In this document: in pieces, positions 6,112 through 14,075 of the stretch | Position numbering within the stretch: position 1 is the stretch's first letter | How the letters are laid out: the number at the start of each line of letters is the position of its first letter | IMG/VR virus record: IMGVR_UViG_3300044858_003165 | Location: 1 to 35,444 of that record | From: a virus | Strand: one strand, 5' to 3' | DNA: 35,444 nucleotides | Position numbers and translations under genes: made by a program | The notes under the pieces: generated by a model | Database searches by the model: none | Seen by the model: only the letters and a program-made list of their open reading frames with translations | What the model was told of the DNA's origin: nothing

Positions 6112-6650
6112 GCGTTCAAGCCAAACACGCAGAGATCGAATGGCGCCGCTGGGCAGACGAGGAAACGTATTACCCGTTACGCGATGACACTCGCGCCGTT
6201 CAGCAGCACGGCCGTGTCCGGCAATACCGGGCGCGCTGGGCCATTGAGCAGGATTCCGTTCGCAAGCGGCTGACGGATGGCGAGGCGGCAGTAGCGCGCG
6301 CCGCCCGCTGGCTTTACGTCAAGACATTGGACCCTAAGCGAACGAACTTTGAGTTCGTGGACAGCGGCGGGGCCCAGAACGCCTGCGAGGCGAGGCGGCT
6401 GATGCACCGCTTCGAGAAGGACAGGTTCGCCAATTTGGAGCAAGTCAGCAGCCGCATCAAAGGCGGCAAGCAATGCTTCCACGGCATCTGTGAGGGCGAC
6501 AGCTTGGCCGAAATCCAGCGCCGGTGCGGCATGGACCGCGACCATCGGGGCTCAATCGACCTGATCAAAACCGTCCTTCGCGCACTCGAACTTTACACCG
6601 AGTTCAACGAAGCCGAGGCCGAGCGTTGGAATAATCGGAGACGCCCTTGA
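6108..6650 (+). CDS. Hypothetical protein, last gene of the early/replication operon
   Basis: 180 residues, basic and mostly helical. Residues about 133-170 (SLAEIQRRCGMDRDHRGSI and the following helix) could form an HTH. I do not recognise a family. It is the last gene before a terminator and a non-coding island that precedes the packaging genes. That is where many phages keep a late-gene regulator or antiterminator, so a regulatory role is a reasonable guess only. Start ATG 6108 overlaps the previous stop as ATGA. Confidence 0.65.
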   Translation: MSVQAKHAEIEWRRWADEETYYPLRDDTRAVQQHGRVRQYRARWAIEQDSVRKRLTDGEAAVARAARWLYVKTLDPKRTNFEFVDSGGAQNACEARRLMHRFEKDRFANLEQVSSRIKGGKQCFHGICEGDSLAEIQRRCGMDRDHRGSIDLIKTVLRALELYTEFNEAEAERWNNRRRP

Positions 6651-6694
6651 CGGCTTGCAGCAAATCAGGGCAGGAATCGTGACACTGGATTTGT

Positions 6695-6730
6695 GCGCCC
6701 GGAGAGTGAAAGCTCGTCCGGGCGCTTTCA
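6695..6730 (+). terminator. Terminator closing the early/replication operon
   Basis: GCGCCCGGA (6695-6703) and TCCGGGCGC (6717-6725) form a perfect 9-bp stem with a 13-nt loop, followed by TTTCAGTTTC. The T-tract is interrupted, so termination may be partial. It lies 45 nt after the last replication-module gene. Confidence 0.6.
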
Positions 6731-6810
6731 GTTTCTGGCGGACGCGCTCGGACGGCCCATCCCTGTCAGCCCCTTGACGCTAGCCGCTCCACCGCCCGCC
6801 AGAATCCAAC

Positions 6811-6914
6811 CCACAGCAGCCCGCCACGCTGCCGCCCTATGATCGTTCGGCAATGGTTAGCCGGATTACGGGCGGCGGCGATTTCCCTCCTTGTCCCTAA
6901 AAGGCGGGCTGCTG
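6811..6914 (+). other. Large nested inverted repeat: structured RNA, origin or packaging-site candidate
   Basis: An outer 12-bp perfect repeat pairs 6814-6825 with 6903-6914. Inside it, CGCTGCCGCCC (6827-6837) pairs with GGGCGGCGGCG (6870-6880) over 11 bp with one wobble, capped by a small CGGC/GCCG stem. The right-hand internal bulge (6881-6902) is pyrimidine-rich and holds CCTCCTT, the same as the anti-Shine-Dalgarno core. The island 6651-6935 otherwise holds a terminator and two GANTC sites (6674-6678, 6802-6806) and no convincing gene. Confidence 0.5.
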
Positions 6915-6935
6915 CGGACCCAACAGGAGCAAGAC

Positions 6936-7016
6936 ATGACCAAGCTGAATGCCAAGACCAAGAAGGCCGCCAAGGCCGCGAAGAAAGCCCCGGCCAAGAA
7001 GGCGAAGGCGCGCTAA
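6936..7016 (+). CDS. Lysine/alanine-rich basic miniprotein (26 aa), histone-H1-tail-like
   Basis: An AGGAG ribosome-binding site (6925-6929) precedes the ATG by 6 nt, and the next gene follows after 3 nt. After MTKLNAK the sequence is almost only Lys and Ala with one KAPAKK block, like the C-terminal tail of histone H1 or bacterial H1-like proteins. It has about ten lysines, one arginine and no acidic residue, so nucleic-acid binding is likely. It could condense DNA for packaging or block a host nuclease, but this is inference. It is the first gene after the structured island. Confidence 0.6.
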   Translation: MTKLNAKTKKAAKAAKKAPAKKAKAR

Positions 7017-7019
7017 ACC

Positions 7020-7469
7020 GTGGGCGAGCCAGTAAGCGCGCTCCCCGAAGCCACACGCGCAGCAGCGCTGGCCAAGGTCAAAGCGCGCGAGGACGGCATA
7101 CGCGCTCAAGCCATACGCCAAGGCCGCGAAGCCGAACGCAAGGACATGCTGCAAGCCTTGGGCATCCAGCGCATCGAGGAAGCAAGCCAGCTAGCCCAGC
7201 TCCGCGCCGAACGCGACGCGCGCCCCACGGCAGGCGAAGAAGCCAAGCACGGCAGACACCAGCGCTGGCTAGGCTTCGCCATAGGCGTGCCAGCCGGCAT
7301 GATCCTCGCCTGCGGCGCCATCTTCGCGATGCAGGGCATCATCTGGGACACCGCAACGCGCTCGTTCCGTGAGCAAGCCATGACCGGCGCGATCATCTCA
7401 AGCCAGGGTGATGGTGAGCGTAATGATGCTTACACGAACCCAGGCCAAGACGTGACGCGCAGGCCATGA
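7020..7469 (+). CDS. Membrane-anchored coiled-coil hypothetical protein (149 aa)
   Basis: Residues 10-75 are a charged helical segment rich in Ala, Arg, Glu and Gln. One transmembrane helix at about 84-107 (WLGFAIGVPAGMILACGAIF) follows, then a polar tail. The start is GTG 7020, three bases after the previous stop, with no strong SD, so translation probably re-initiates. No family is recognised. Its place between the basic miniprotein and the terminase genes is not diagnostic. Confidence 0.6.
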   Translation: MGEPVSALPEATRAAALAKVKAREDGIRAQAIRQGREAERKDMLQALGIQRIEEASQLAQLRAERDARPTAGEEAKHGRHQRWLGFAIGVPAGMILACGAIFAMQGIIWDTATRSFREQAMTGAIISSQGDGERNDAYTNPGQDVTRRP

Positions 7470-7582
7470 AGAAGCCCACCAAACAGCAAGCCAAGCGAAC
7501 GCGAGACGAAAACGCCAAGGCGATGCAAGCTAAGCAGCTTGAGAAGCTCAACGCGGCGTATGAGCGGGCGACGGGGCGTTAA
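7466..7582 (+). CDS. Basic miniprotein (38 aa)
   Basis: Starts MKKPTKQQAKRTRDENAKAM and ends in ATGR, predicted as one charged helix. Its ATG overlaps the previous TGA as ATGA, which supports it. Like the 26-aa protein nearby it is strongly basic. Function unknown; nucleic-acid binding is possible. Confidence 0.5.
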   Translation: MKKPTKQQAKRTRDENAKAMQAKQLEKLNAAYERATGR

Positions 7583-7601
7583 CTAATTTCAAGATTTCAA
7601 G

Positions 7602-7919
7602 ATGGCTAACGGACACGGCGGAGCGCGCAAAGGAGCGGGCAAGCCAAGAGGCGCGAAGACCCGAGTGACGCAAGAGGCGATCAAGCGGGCGGGCGAAGGC
7701 GAGACGCCTCTTGAGTACATGCTGCGGGTCATGCGCAGCGACGGCATCCCAGACGAGCGCCGGGACGAGATGGCCTTAGCGGCCGCGCCTTACGTTCACG
7801 CCAAGCTGCAACAGATCGAAACGAAGAACGAGACAGTGGTTCGCGAGTTCGCCGCTGAGCCGGTGACGGATGACGAATGGGAGCAGAAATACGCCAGCAG
7901 CGCGTTCGGCGTGAACTAG
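7602..7919 (+). CDS. terS: Terminase small subunit (probable)
   Basis: The N-terminus NGHGGARKGAGKPRGAKTR is the basic, glycine-rich leader typical of small phage TerS-like proteins. A helical core follows with TPLEYMLRVMRSDGIPDERRDEMALAAAPYVHAKL (in two parts, about residues 36-69), the usual pattern of this family. The C-terminal acidic stretch may contact the large subunit. It would recognise the packaging site and regulate TerL. It overlaps the TerL gene by 43 nt in another frame. The SD is weak; an 8-bp direct repeat TTTCAAGA lies just before the ATG. Confidence 0.72.
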   Translation: MANGHGGARKGAGKPRGAKTRVTQEAIKRAGEGETPLEYMLRVMRSDGIPDERRDEMALAAAPYVHAKLQQIETKNETVVREFAAEPVTDDEWEQKYASSAFGVN

Positions 7920-9328
7920 CCTGGGCGCCGCAAGCTGGGCCACAGACAGCGTTTGTTAATTGCCCGCTGAATGACGTTGTGTACGGCGGGGCGCGTGGCG
8001 GCGGTAAGACGGACGCAGCCCTAGGCGAATGGGCGCTCCACGCTGAGCGCTACGGACTCGACGCCAAAGGCTTGATGATCCGGCGCACACGCAAAGCGCT
8101 GGAGAGTACGATCGCCAGGGCTAAGCAGCTCTATCGCGGCGTGGCTCAATGGCAGGAGTCCAAGAGCCGGTTCGTATGGCGCAACGGCGCTGTGCTGGTC
8201 ATGAACTATCTGGAGCGCGACGACGATGCGGACCAGTATCAGGGTCACGACTACACGCGGGTGTACGTTGAAGAACTGACGCAGTTCGCCAGCCCTGCGC
8301 CGATCGACAAGCTACGGGCGACGCTGCGCTCTGGTGTGGGCGTGCCAACGGGCTTCCGCGGGACGTGCAATCCGGGCGGCGCCGGCCATACGTGGGTCAA
8401 GGAGCGCTATATCGACCCTGGCCCCTGGAAAGTGACGACACACACGTTTCGCTGCCCGTTCACGCATCGGGAAATCGAGACAAAGCGGGTCTTCATCCCG
8501 GCCAAGCTGAGCGATAACCCGCAGCTTCTGGAGAATGACCCGAGCTACGTAGCGCAGCTCTATCAGTCCGGTTCGCCGCAACTGGTCAGAGCGTGGCTTG
8601 AAGGCGACTGGGACGTCATCGAGGGCGCGTTCTTCCCTGAGTGGAGCGCGGCCAAGCATGTGCTTCAGCCGTTCGCCATTCCGCAGCACTGGGCGCGGAT
8701 CAGGGGCTTCGACTGGGGCTCGGCCGCGCCGTTTAGCGTAGGCTGGTGGGCTGTGGTCAGCGAAGACACGCTGCGCCCTGAGGGGATGCTGCCGCGCGGT
8801 GCGCTGGTGCGCTATCGCGAGTGGTACGGATCGAGCAGCCCGAACGTGGGCTTAAAGCTGACGGCGGAACAGGTGGCGGATGGGATCAAGGAAAGGGAGC
8901 TTGCTGGCGAGCGTGTCGCCCTTGCCGTGGCCGATCCTGCTATCTTCGCGGAGAATGGCGGTCCTAGCATCGCTGAGCGCATGGGCACGCGCGGCGTTCA
9001 CTGGACGCCCGGAGATAACAAGCGAGTGGCCCAAGTCGGCGCGGTTGGTGGCTGGGACCAAGTACGCGGCCGGCTCGTCGGCATTGATGGACGCCCGATG
9101 CTCTACAGTTTCAGCACATGCGTAGCGTGGAACCGGACGTTCCCGGCGTTGCAGCATGATACGCTCAGACCAGAAGACGTGGACACGGACGGTGAGGATC
9201 ACGCGCCGGACGAGGGCCGATATGTGTGCATGAGCAGACCGTGGACAGCGCCGACGCCTCAGAAGCCGAAGCGTCGCGATATGTGGGGAGATACTGAGAG
9301 TGGGGAAGTGAATTGGCGTACGGCGTAG
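7877..9328 (+). CDS. terL: Terminase large subunit
   Basis: The ATP-driven packaging motor and headful nuclease. Walker A is GGARGGGKT (residues 37-45), Walker B VYVEEL (129-134), and the coupling C-motif is near GTCNPGG (162-168). The nuclease domain shows FDWG (D279) and AVADP (D353), the expected RNase-H-fold acidic residues. Length (483 aa) is normal. The start is taken at ATG 7877 inside the TerS gene; this 43-nt overlap implies translational coupling. The C-terminus is followed at once by the portal gene, as in P22-like phages. Confidence 0.93.
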   Translation: MGAEIRQQRVRRELAWAPQAGPQTAFVNCPLNDVVYGGARGGGKTDAALGEWALHAERYGLDAKGLMIRRTRKALESTIARAKQLYRGVAQWQESKSRFVWRNGAVLVMNYLERDDDADQYQGHDYTRVYVEELTQFASPAPIDKLRATLRSGVGVPTGFRGTCNPGGAGHTWVKERYIDPGPWKVTTHTFRCPFTHREIETKRVFIPAKLSDNPQLLENDPSYVAQLYQSGSPQLVRAWLEGDWDVIEGAFFPEWSAAKHVLQPFAIPQHWARIRGFDWGSAAPFSVGWWAVVSEDTLRPEGMLPRGALVRYREWYGSSSPNVGLKLTAEQVADGIKERELAGERVALAVADPAIFAENGGPSIAERMGTRGVHWTPGDNKRVAQVGAVGGWDQVRGRLVGIDGRPMLYSFSTCVAWNRTFPALQHDTLRPEDVDTDGEDHAPDEGRYVCMSRPWTAPTPQKPKRRDMWGDTESGEVNWRTA

Positions 9329-11475
9329 CTGAGCAGGCGGAAGTCTCGCCTGACAACGATCAGTCGCCCGACAAGCTTGAGCACGACCGCACGCTGAGCC
9401 AGCTGGTGCGCTGGTTCGAGGAAGCCGAGCAAAGCACGCAGACGAACCGCGAAAAGGCGGAGCGCGACCGCGATTACTATGACGGCAAGCAGTGGACGGA
9501 GGAGGAGGCGGCCGAGCTGAGGAAGCGCGGTCAGCCGGTTATCGCGCTGAACGTCATCCGCGCGCGTGTGAACTACCATCTCGGCATCGAAAAGAAGCAG
9601 CGCCGCGACCCGAAGGCGTTTGGCCGTGGCCCTGAGGATCAGCTGGCAGCGGAAGTCGCCACTGAGGCGCTACGTTACGCGATGGATCGCACGGACTATC
9701 ACACCGAGCGCAGCAGAGTGTGGGAGAACATCAAGGTCGAAGGCATCGGCGCGCTGGAAGCGTCGCTTGAGCCCCGGCCGGACGGCAATTCGGACATCAA
9801 GTGGAAGCAGATTCCGTGGGATCGCTTCTTCTACGACCCGCACAGCGCCCGGGGCGACTTCGCAGACGCGCGCTACCTCGGCCAAGTCAAATGGATGGAC
9901 GAGGAAGAGGTTATCACGGACTACCCCGACGGTGGGGCCGCGCTTGATGCAGCGCTGACGGCCGCGACCGATGGCGGCTTAGGGCTGGGCGACACGTACG
10001 AGGACCGCCCGCGCTGGCAGATGTGGGCCGATCCGAAGCGCAAGCGCGTGCGGGTGGTCCAGGTCTGGTACTTGATGCAGGGCAAATGGTGTTGGGCCGA
10101 GTTCTGCAAGGGCGGCATCCTCGCAGCGGGGCCTAGCCCGTACGTGGACGACGAGGGCGATACGCTCTGCGGCATCATTGCCGAGAGCTGCTACATCGAC
10201 CGCGACAACGCACGTTACGGCGAAGTCCGTGATCTGATCGACCCGCAGGACGAAGTGAACAAGCGCCGCTCCAAGGCGCTGCACGCGGTCAATACGAACG
10301 TGGTGATCACCGAGAACGGGGCCATTCCCGACGGTGACACCGAGAAGGCGCGCCGCGAGGCGAACCGCCCTGACGGTTTCATCGTCGTGCAGCCTGGCCG
10401 GCGCTTCGAGATCGACCGCAACACCGACTTGGCGCAGGGCCAAGCCATGCTGCTGACGCAGGCTATGGCTCACATCATGAGCAGCGGCCCGAACGCGGCC
10501 TTGCTCGGCAAAGGGACGGAGGATCAGTCCGGCCGCGCTATCCAGGCGCAGCAGCAGGGCGGCATGATCGAGCTGGGCGATGGCTTGGACGTTCTGCGCC
10601 GCATGGATTGGCGCGTGTACAAGTTCACGTGGTTCGCGCTGAAGCAGTATTGGCAGGCGCCGATGTGGATTCGGGTGACCGAAGACCCGGAAGCGCCGAC
10701 TTATGTGGGTATTAACCAGCCGCAGATGGACCCGATGACGGGCCAAATGCAGATGCACAACCAGATCGCTGCGGCTGATGTGGACATCATCATCGAAGAC
10801 GCGCCGGACGTGCCGACGCTTGAGGGCGAGACGTTCGCGGCGGTCATGGACGTGCTGAGCAAGGGCGCACCGCCGCCGATGATGAAGGTCATGCTCGAGC
10901 TTCACCCTGGCCTGAAGTCCAGCGTCAAGAAGCGCATGAACACGTTTATTGACGAGATGATGCAGCAGGCGGGCCAGCAGGCGCAGGCGCAAGCGCAAGC
11001 TGAACAGATGAAGGTTCAGACCGAGGCGCAAGCCAAGGCGGCTGACGCGCGCCGTGAGGATATGCGGCTCCAGTTCGAGATGCAGGGCGGGGCCGATCAG
11101 GGCAAGGCGCAGCTTGAGCGCGAGAAGATGGCGCTGGAACGCGAGAAAATGGTTCTCGACGCACAGCAGCAGTCTGTTGAGACGGACATTAAGCGCGCTG
11201 AGCTTGCGGTGAAGATGAAGGAGCTGGAGCTTAAGATGCGCGAGATGGACTTGCGCAACGCAGAGCTACGGCAGAGCGGCGAGATTGAGCGCGCGCGTTT
11301 GGCGGATGGTCAGCAGGCGCGGTCTGAGCAGCGGGCTAGTACGCCACAATCGCAACCGCAGAATGACCGCAGCGGCGAGGCGATCGGCAAAGGTTTAGAG
11401 GCATTGGCGCAGGCTATGAGCCGGCCGAAGCGTGTGGTTCGCGGCGCCGATGGGCGCCCTGAGGGGATCGAATGA
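9313..11475 (+). CDS. Portal protein, P22 type
   Basis: The dodecameric head vertex through which DNA enters and leaves. The N-terminal two thirds match P22-like portals: DRDYYDGKQWTEEE (about 52-65), RGQPVIALNVIRARVNYHLG (about 73-92) and IPWDRFFYDPHSARG near 168. Residues from about 545 on form a long Gln/Ala/Glu/Lys coiled coil, which may be the portal barrel or a scaffold contact. The start is a TTG at 9313, preceded by GGGGAAG and overlapping TerL by 16 nt; no better start is available without losing conserved residues. Length 720 aa fits P22 portal (about 725 aa). Confidence 0.9.
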   Translation: MAYGVAEQAEVSPDNDQSPDKLEHDRTLSQLVRWFEEAEQSTQTNREKAERDRDYYDGKQWTEEEAAELRKRGQPVIALNVIRARVNYHLGIEKKQRRDPKAFGRGPEDQLAAEVATEALRYAMDRTDYHTERSRVWENIKVEGIGALEASLEPRPDGNSDIKWKQIPWDRFFYDPHSARGDFADARYLGQVKWMDEEEVITDYPDGGAALDAALTAATDGGLGLGDTYEDRPRWQMWADPKRKRVRVVQVWYLMQGKWCWAEFCKGGILAAGPSPYVDDEGDTLCGIIAESCYIDRDNARYGEVRDLIDPQDEVNKRRSKALHAVNTNVVITENGAIPDGDTEKARREANRPDGFIVVQPGRRFEIDRNTDLAQGQAMLLTQAMAHIMSSGPNAALLGKGTEDQSGRAIQAQQQGGMIELGDGLDVLRRMDWRVYKFTWFALKQYWQAPMWIRVTEDPEAPTYVGINQPQMDPMTGQMQMHNQIAAADVDIIIEDAPDVPTLEGETFAAVMDVLSKGAPPPMMKVMLELHPGLKSSVKKRMNTFIDEMMQQAGQQAQAQAQAEQMKVQTEAQAKAADARREDMRLQFEMQGGADQGKAQLEREKMALEREKMVLDAQQQSVETDIKRAELAVKMKELELKMREMDLRNAELRQSGEIERARLADGQQARSEQRASTPQSQPQNDRSGEAIGKGLEALAQAMSRPKRVVRGADGRPEGIE

Positions 11476-11912
11476 GCAAGGGTAATACTTTCGAGAACGA
11501 TCTGCTTTTGCTGATCTTCAACAACACAAACGCGGCGGATATTGGCGACGCGACGGGACTGCGCGGCTCGTCCACTGCGGGTTCGCTTTATGTGACGCTG
11601 CACACGGCTGACCCAGGTGAGGGCGGCAACGCGACCACGAACGAATGCGCCTACACGTCTTATGCGCGCGTTGCGGTGCCTCGCTCCGGCTCAAGCTGGA
11701 CGGTGACAGGCAACGCTGTGACGAACGCGGCGCTGATCCAGTTCCCGCAATGTACGGGTGGTTCGGAGACGGCGACCCACTTTGGCATCACGGTGGCTGC
11801 CTCCGGTACGTCCAAGATTCTCTACAAGGGCGCGCTTAGCGCTTCGCTGGCCATTAGCTCGGGCATTCAACCGCAATTCGGAGCAGGCGAGCTTGACGGC
11901 ACGGAGGACTGA
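11472..11912 (+). CDS. Conserved phage structural protein (LHTADPGE family)
   Basis: Shows the blocks LYVTLHTADPGEGGNATTNE (about 39-58), YARVAVPRSGSSW and ATHFGITVAASG, seen in a widespread small phage virion protein often labelled tail fibre or minor structural protein. It is beta-rich and soluble. The start overlaps the portal stop as ATGA. Its exact place in the virion is not known; the position next to the portal suggests the head-tail region. Confidence 0.65.
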   Translation: MSKGNTFENDLLLLIFNNTNAADIGDATGLRGSSTAGSLYVTLHTADPGEGGNATTNECAYTSYARVAVPRSGSSWTVTGNAVTNAALIQFPQCTGGSETATHFGITVAASGTSKILYKGALSASLAISSGIQPQFGAGELDGTED

Positions 11913-12046
11913 TGACCGACACCCCGGTTATCATCCGCTATCGCTGCCCAACCTGCGGCATTGAGGTGCGCGCAGAAGAAGGCGCGCCCTACAAGGCGTG
12001 CGCCTGCGTAGAGCCATACGAGGCTGAGCCGGAGGCGACCGAGTGA
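11912..12046 (+). CDS. Cys-rich miniprotein, possible zinc knuckle (44 aa)
   Basis: Contains CPTC (residues 12-15) and CAC (30-32), enough ligands for one zinc ribbon, followed by an acidic tail (EPYEAEPEATE). It overlaps the previous gene's stop by one base and the next gene by four (GTGA), so it is clearly embedded in the operon. Comparable small zinc-ribbon proteins are common in phages with no assigned role. Confidence 0.55.
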   Translation: MTDTPVIIRYRCPTCGIEVRAEEGAPYKACACVEPYEAEPEATE

Positions 12047-12912
12047 CCGGCTTCCGCAATCACCGCGAACTAATCGAAGCCGTTGAGGCTGGGCAGACGA
12101 CCACGTTCGGTTGGCGCAAAGCGCCGACGCAAACGACCGCGACCAATATCTGGTTTGATCTGAGCATGAGCCCAGGCAATCCGATCCCGAACTACTACGC
12201 CGCTGCGCCGCTCGCATCGAAGCGGCTGACGCAATCGAGCGACGGCGGCATCTTTCATGGCGCAGCGCCCGGTGGTTCATACACTAAGCACTTGCGTCGC
12301 TTCACGGCGCTGGTCTCGACGCCGACCACGGCAGTCCCGCTGCCGATGATCCTCTGTGACTACCTGCTATACTACTCGTTCGTGGACATGGGCACGACCG
12401 ATCAGCAGGACATGACGCAATCTGAGACGCTCTCGCGCTACACCGATGGCGAAGGCGTGCAGATCATGGCGGTTGAGGTCGCAGCCCAGATCGGCGGCCA
12501 ATCGTTCTTCGTGACCTACACCAATTCAGACGGTGTTGCTGGGCGCGTGACGCCGACAGTGACCTGCAACACGCAAGTTTCGACCGGCACGATCATCTCG
12601 ACGGCTGCGGCCACGGCTGGCAGCGCTGGCCCCTTCTTGCCACTGCAACAAGGCGACACGGGCGTCCGCTCGATCCAAAGCCTGACCATGCTCGGCGCGG
12701 ACGTTGGCCTCGTCGCGCTTGTGCTGGTGAAGCCGCTAGCGACCATCGGCGTCTATGACATTCAAGCGCCTGCGGAGAAGGACTTCGTCACCGACAATCC
12801 AGCGACGCTGCCGCGCATCTACGATGACGCCTACTTGAACCTGATCTGCTTGCCATCGGGCACGCTCGCAGCGGGCCAGATCATGGGCACGATAGAAACG
12901 GTGTGGAACTGA
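12043..12912 (+). CDS. Virion structural protein, paralogue A
   Basis: 289 residues, beta-rich. Its C-terminal two thirds are clearly homologous to the next gene's product: both share RYTDG.GV, a YTN segment, GPF-PL--GD-GVR and the ending E-D-V---P-LPRI-D type block. The family is not recognised; a head decoration, fibre or collar subunit is possible. The start is GTG 12043 in a GTGA overlap. The tandem arrangement points to gene duplication within the structural operon. Confidence 0.65.
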   Translation: MTGFRNHRELIEAVEAGQTTTFGWRKAPTQTTATNIWFDLSMSPGNPIPNYYAAAPLASKRLTQSSDGGIFHGAAPGGSYTKHLRRFTALVSTPTTAVPLPMILCDYLLYYSFVDMGTTDQQDMTQSETLSRYTDGEGVQIMAVEVAAQIGGQSFFVTYTNSDGVAGRVTPTVTCNTQVSTGTIISTAAATAGSAGPFLPLQQGDTGVRSIQSLTMLGADVGLVALVLVKPLATIGVYDIQAPAEKDFVTDNPATLPRIYDDAYLNLICLPSGTLAAGQIMGTIETVWN

Positions 12913-14072
12913 TGGCGGGCTTTAGCTCACTCGACAATCTGATCTCAAACGTCTCCAACTCGGGGAAGTTCTTTCGCGCCGATTGGAACAAGAACCACGC
13001 CACGGGCGGCACGGTGATTGCGGGCTCGTGGCAATGCCTACTCGGCGGCGCAGGCAACCCAGGCGCGAACACGCAGCTAGGCTCTGGCGTGACGCTGGTT
13101 CAGAAGCCGCTCTATGACTTCACCTCGACGGCTGGCGCGATCCAGCACGGCGGCGCGGTCAACGCAGCGTACGATGGCTACAAGGTGCTCCTGAATGCGA
13201 GCGCCTATAGCGCTGCGGCCACCACCATGCCTGCCGTGTTCATGCTGTGCGACTTCCTCTCCTATGCGACACTGACCAACGCGACGATCTCGACGGCTGG
13301 CACCAAGACATTCGCCAACACGGAAAACGTCACCTTCAGTTCCTCGTCGGGTCTGTTGATGACATCGGCCAACGACTATGACACCTACACGCCGGTTCGT
13401 TTTACCACGACCACGACGCTGCCCACCGGCCTCGTTGCAGCAACAACCTACTGGACGATCCGCGTCAGCGCGACTACCTCGCGCCTCGCAACAACGCTGC
13501 AAAACGCCATCGCGGGCACGGCCATTGCCTTCACTGACGCGGGCACCGGCACGCATACAGTTTTCGTGCGCCACCCTCGCTACACGGACGGTGCGGGCGT
13601 CATGCCATTGCTCGTTGCGTCCACGGCGGGCACGGCTGGTACGGGTACATTCCAACTTACCTACACCAACCAAGCTGGCACCGGCTCACGCACGACGCCA
13701 TCTTCGCCTGCGCTGCCAACCAACACCGCCGTTGCGCCTCTACTGACCGTTCCGTATAGCGGCACCGGCTCAGGCAAGTTCGGCCCGTTCATGCCGCTCG
13801 CTGGCGGCGACAGCGGCGTGCGCGAAGTGACCAACATCATCCTCGGCTCGGCTGGCGTCACGACAGGCGTTTACAACATGGTGTTCGCCAAGCCGCTTTT
13901 GACGCTGCCGATGACCACGCTCGGCGTGGCGGCTGAGCGCGATCTGGTGAACCAGCTTCCGTCCATGCCGCGCGTGTTTGATGGCGCGTGCTTGGGCTGG
14001 CTCTGCTACGCGGGCGCGGCTATCCCGAACAACAGCGCGTTCTATGGCCACCTTGATTTCGGCTGGTCGTGA
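12912..14072 (+). CDS. Virion structural protein, paralogue B, with inserted beta domain
   Basis: 386 residues. N- and C-terminal parts align with paralogue A (RYTDGAGV, GPFMPLAGGDSGVR, SMPRVFDGA). Between them an insertion of about 75-80 residues (about 118-200) carries PVRFTTTTTLPTGL, TTYWTI and DAGTGTHTV. This is the pattern of a small beta domain found embedded in many unrelated phage surface proteins. I start at ATG 12912, overlapping the previous stop by one base, instead of the GTG at 12903. It is probably exposed on the virion; the insert may bind host or carbohydrate. Confidence 0.68.
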   Translation: MAGFSSLDNLISNVSNSGKFFRADWNKNHATGGTVIAGSWQCLLGGAGNPGANTQLGSGVTLVQKPLYDFTSTAGAIQHGGAVNAAYDGYKVLLNASAYSAAATTMPAVFMLCDFLSYATLTNATISTAGTKTFANTENVTFSSSSGLLMTSANDYDTYTPVRFTTTTTLPTGLVAATTYWTIRVSATTSRLATTLQNAIAGTAIAFTDAGTGTHTVFVRHPRYTDGAGVMPLLVASTAGTAGTGTFQLTYTNQAGTGSRTTPSSPALPTNTAVAPLLTVPYSGTGSGKFGPFMPLAGGDSGVREVTNIILGSAGVTTGVYNMVFAKPLLTLPMTTLGVAAERDLVNQLPSMPRVFDGACLGWLCYAGAAIPNNSAFYGHLDFGWS

Positions 14073-14075
14073 TGC

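Noticed and set aside
6839-7372. Plus-strand frame of 177 codons over the basic miniprotein and the 149-aa gene
   Set aside because: It starts in the loop of the structured element, is Arg/Ser/Pro-rich as out-of-frame GC-rich DNA is, and clashes with two genes that have better starts.
7586-7602. Direct repeat TTTCAAGATTTCAAGA considered as an attachment site or operator
   Set aside because: Only two 8-bp copies immediately before the TerS ATG; no integrase and no second distant copy were found.
9979-11031. Long minus-strand open frame of 350 codons
   Set aside because: It lies wholly inside the portal gene, is Arg/His/Leu-rich as expected from the antisense of GC-rich codons, has no ribosome site and no recognisable domain.
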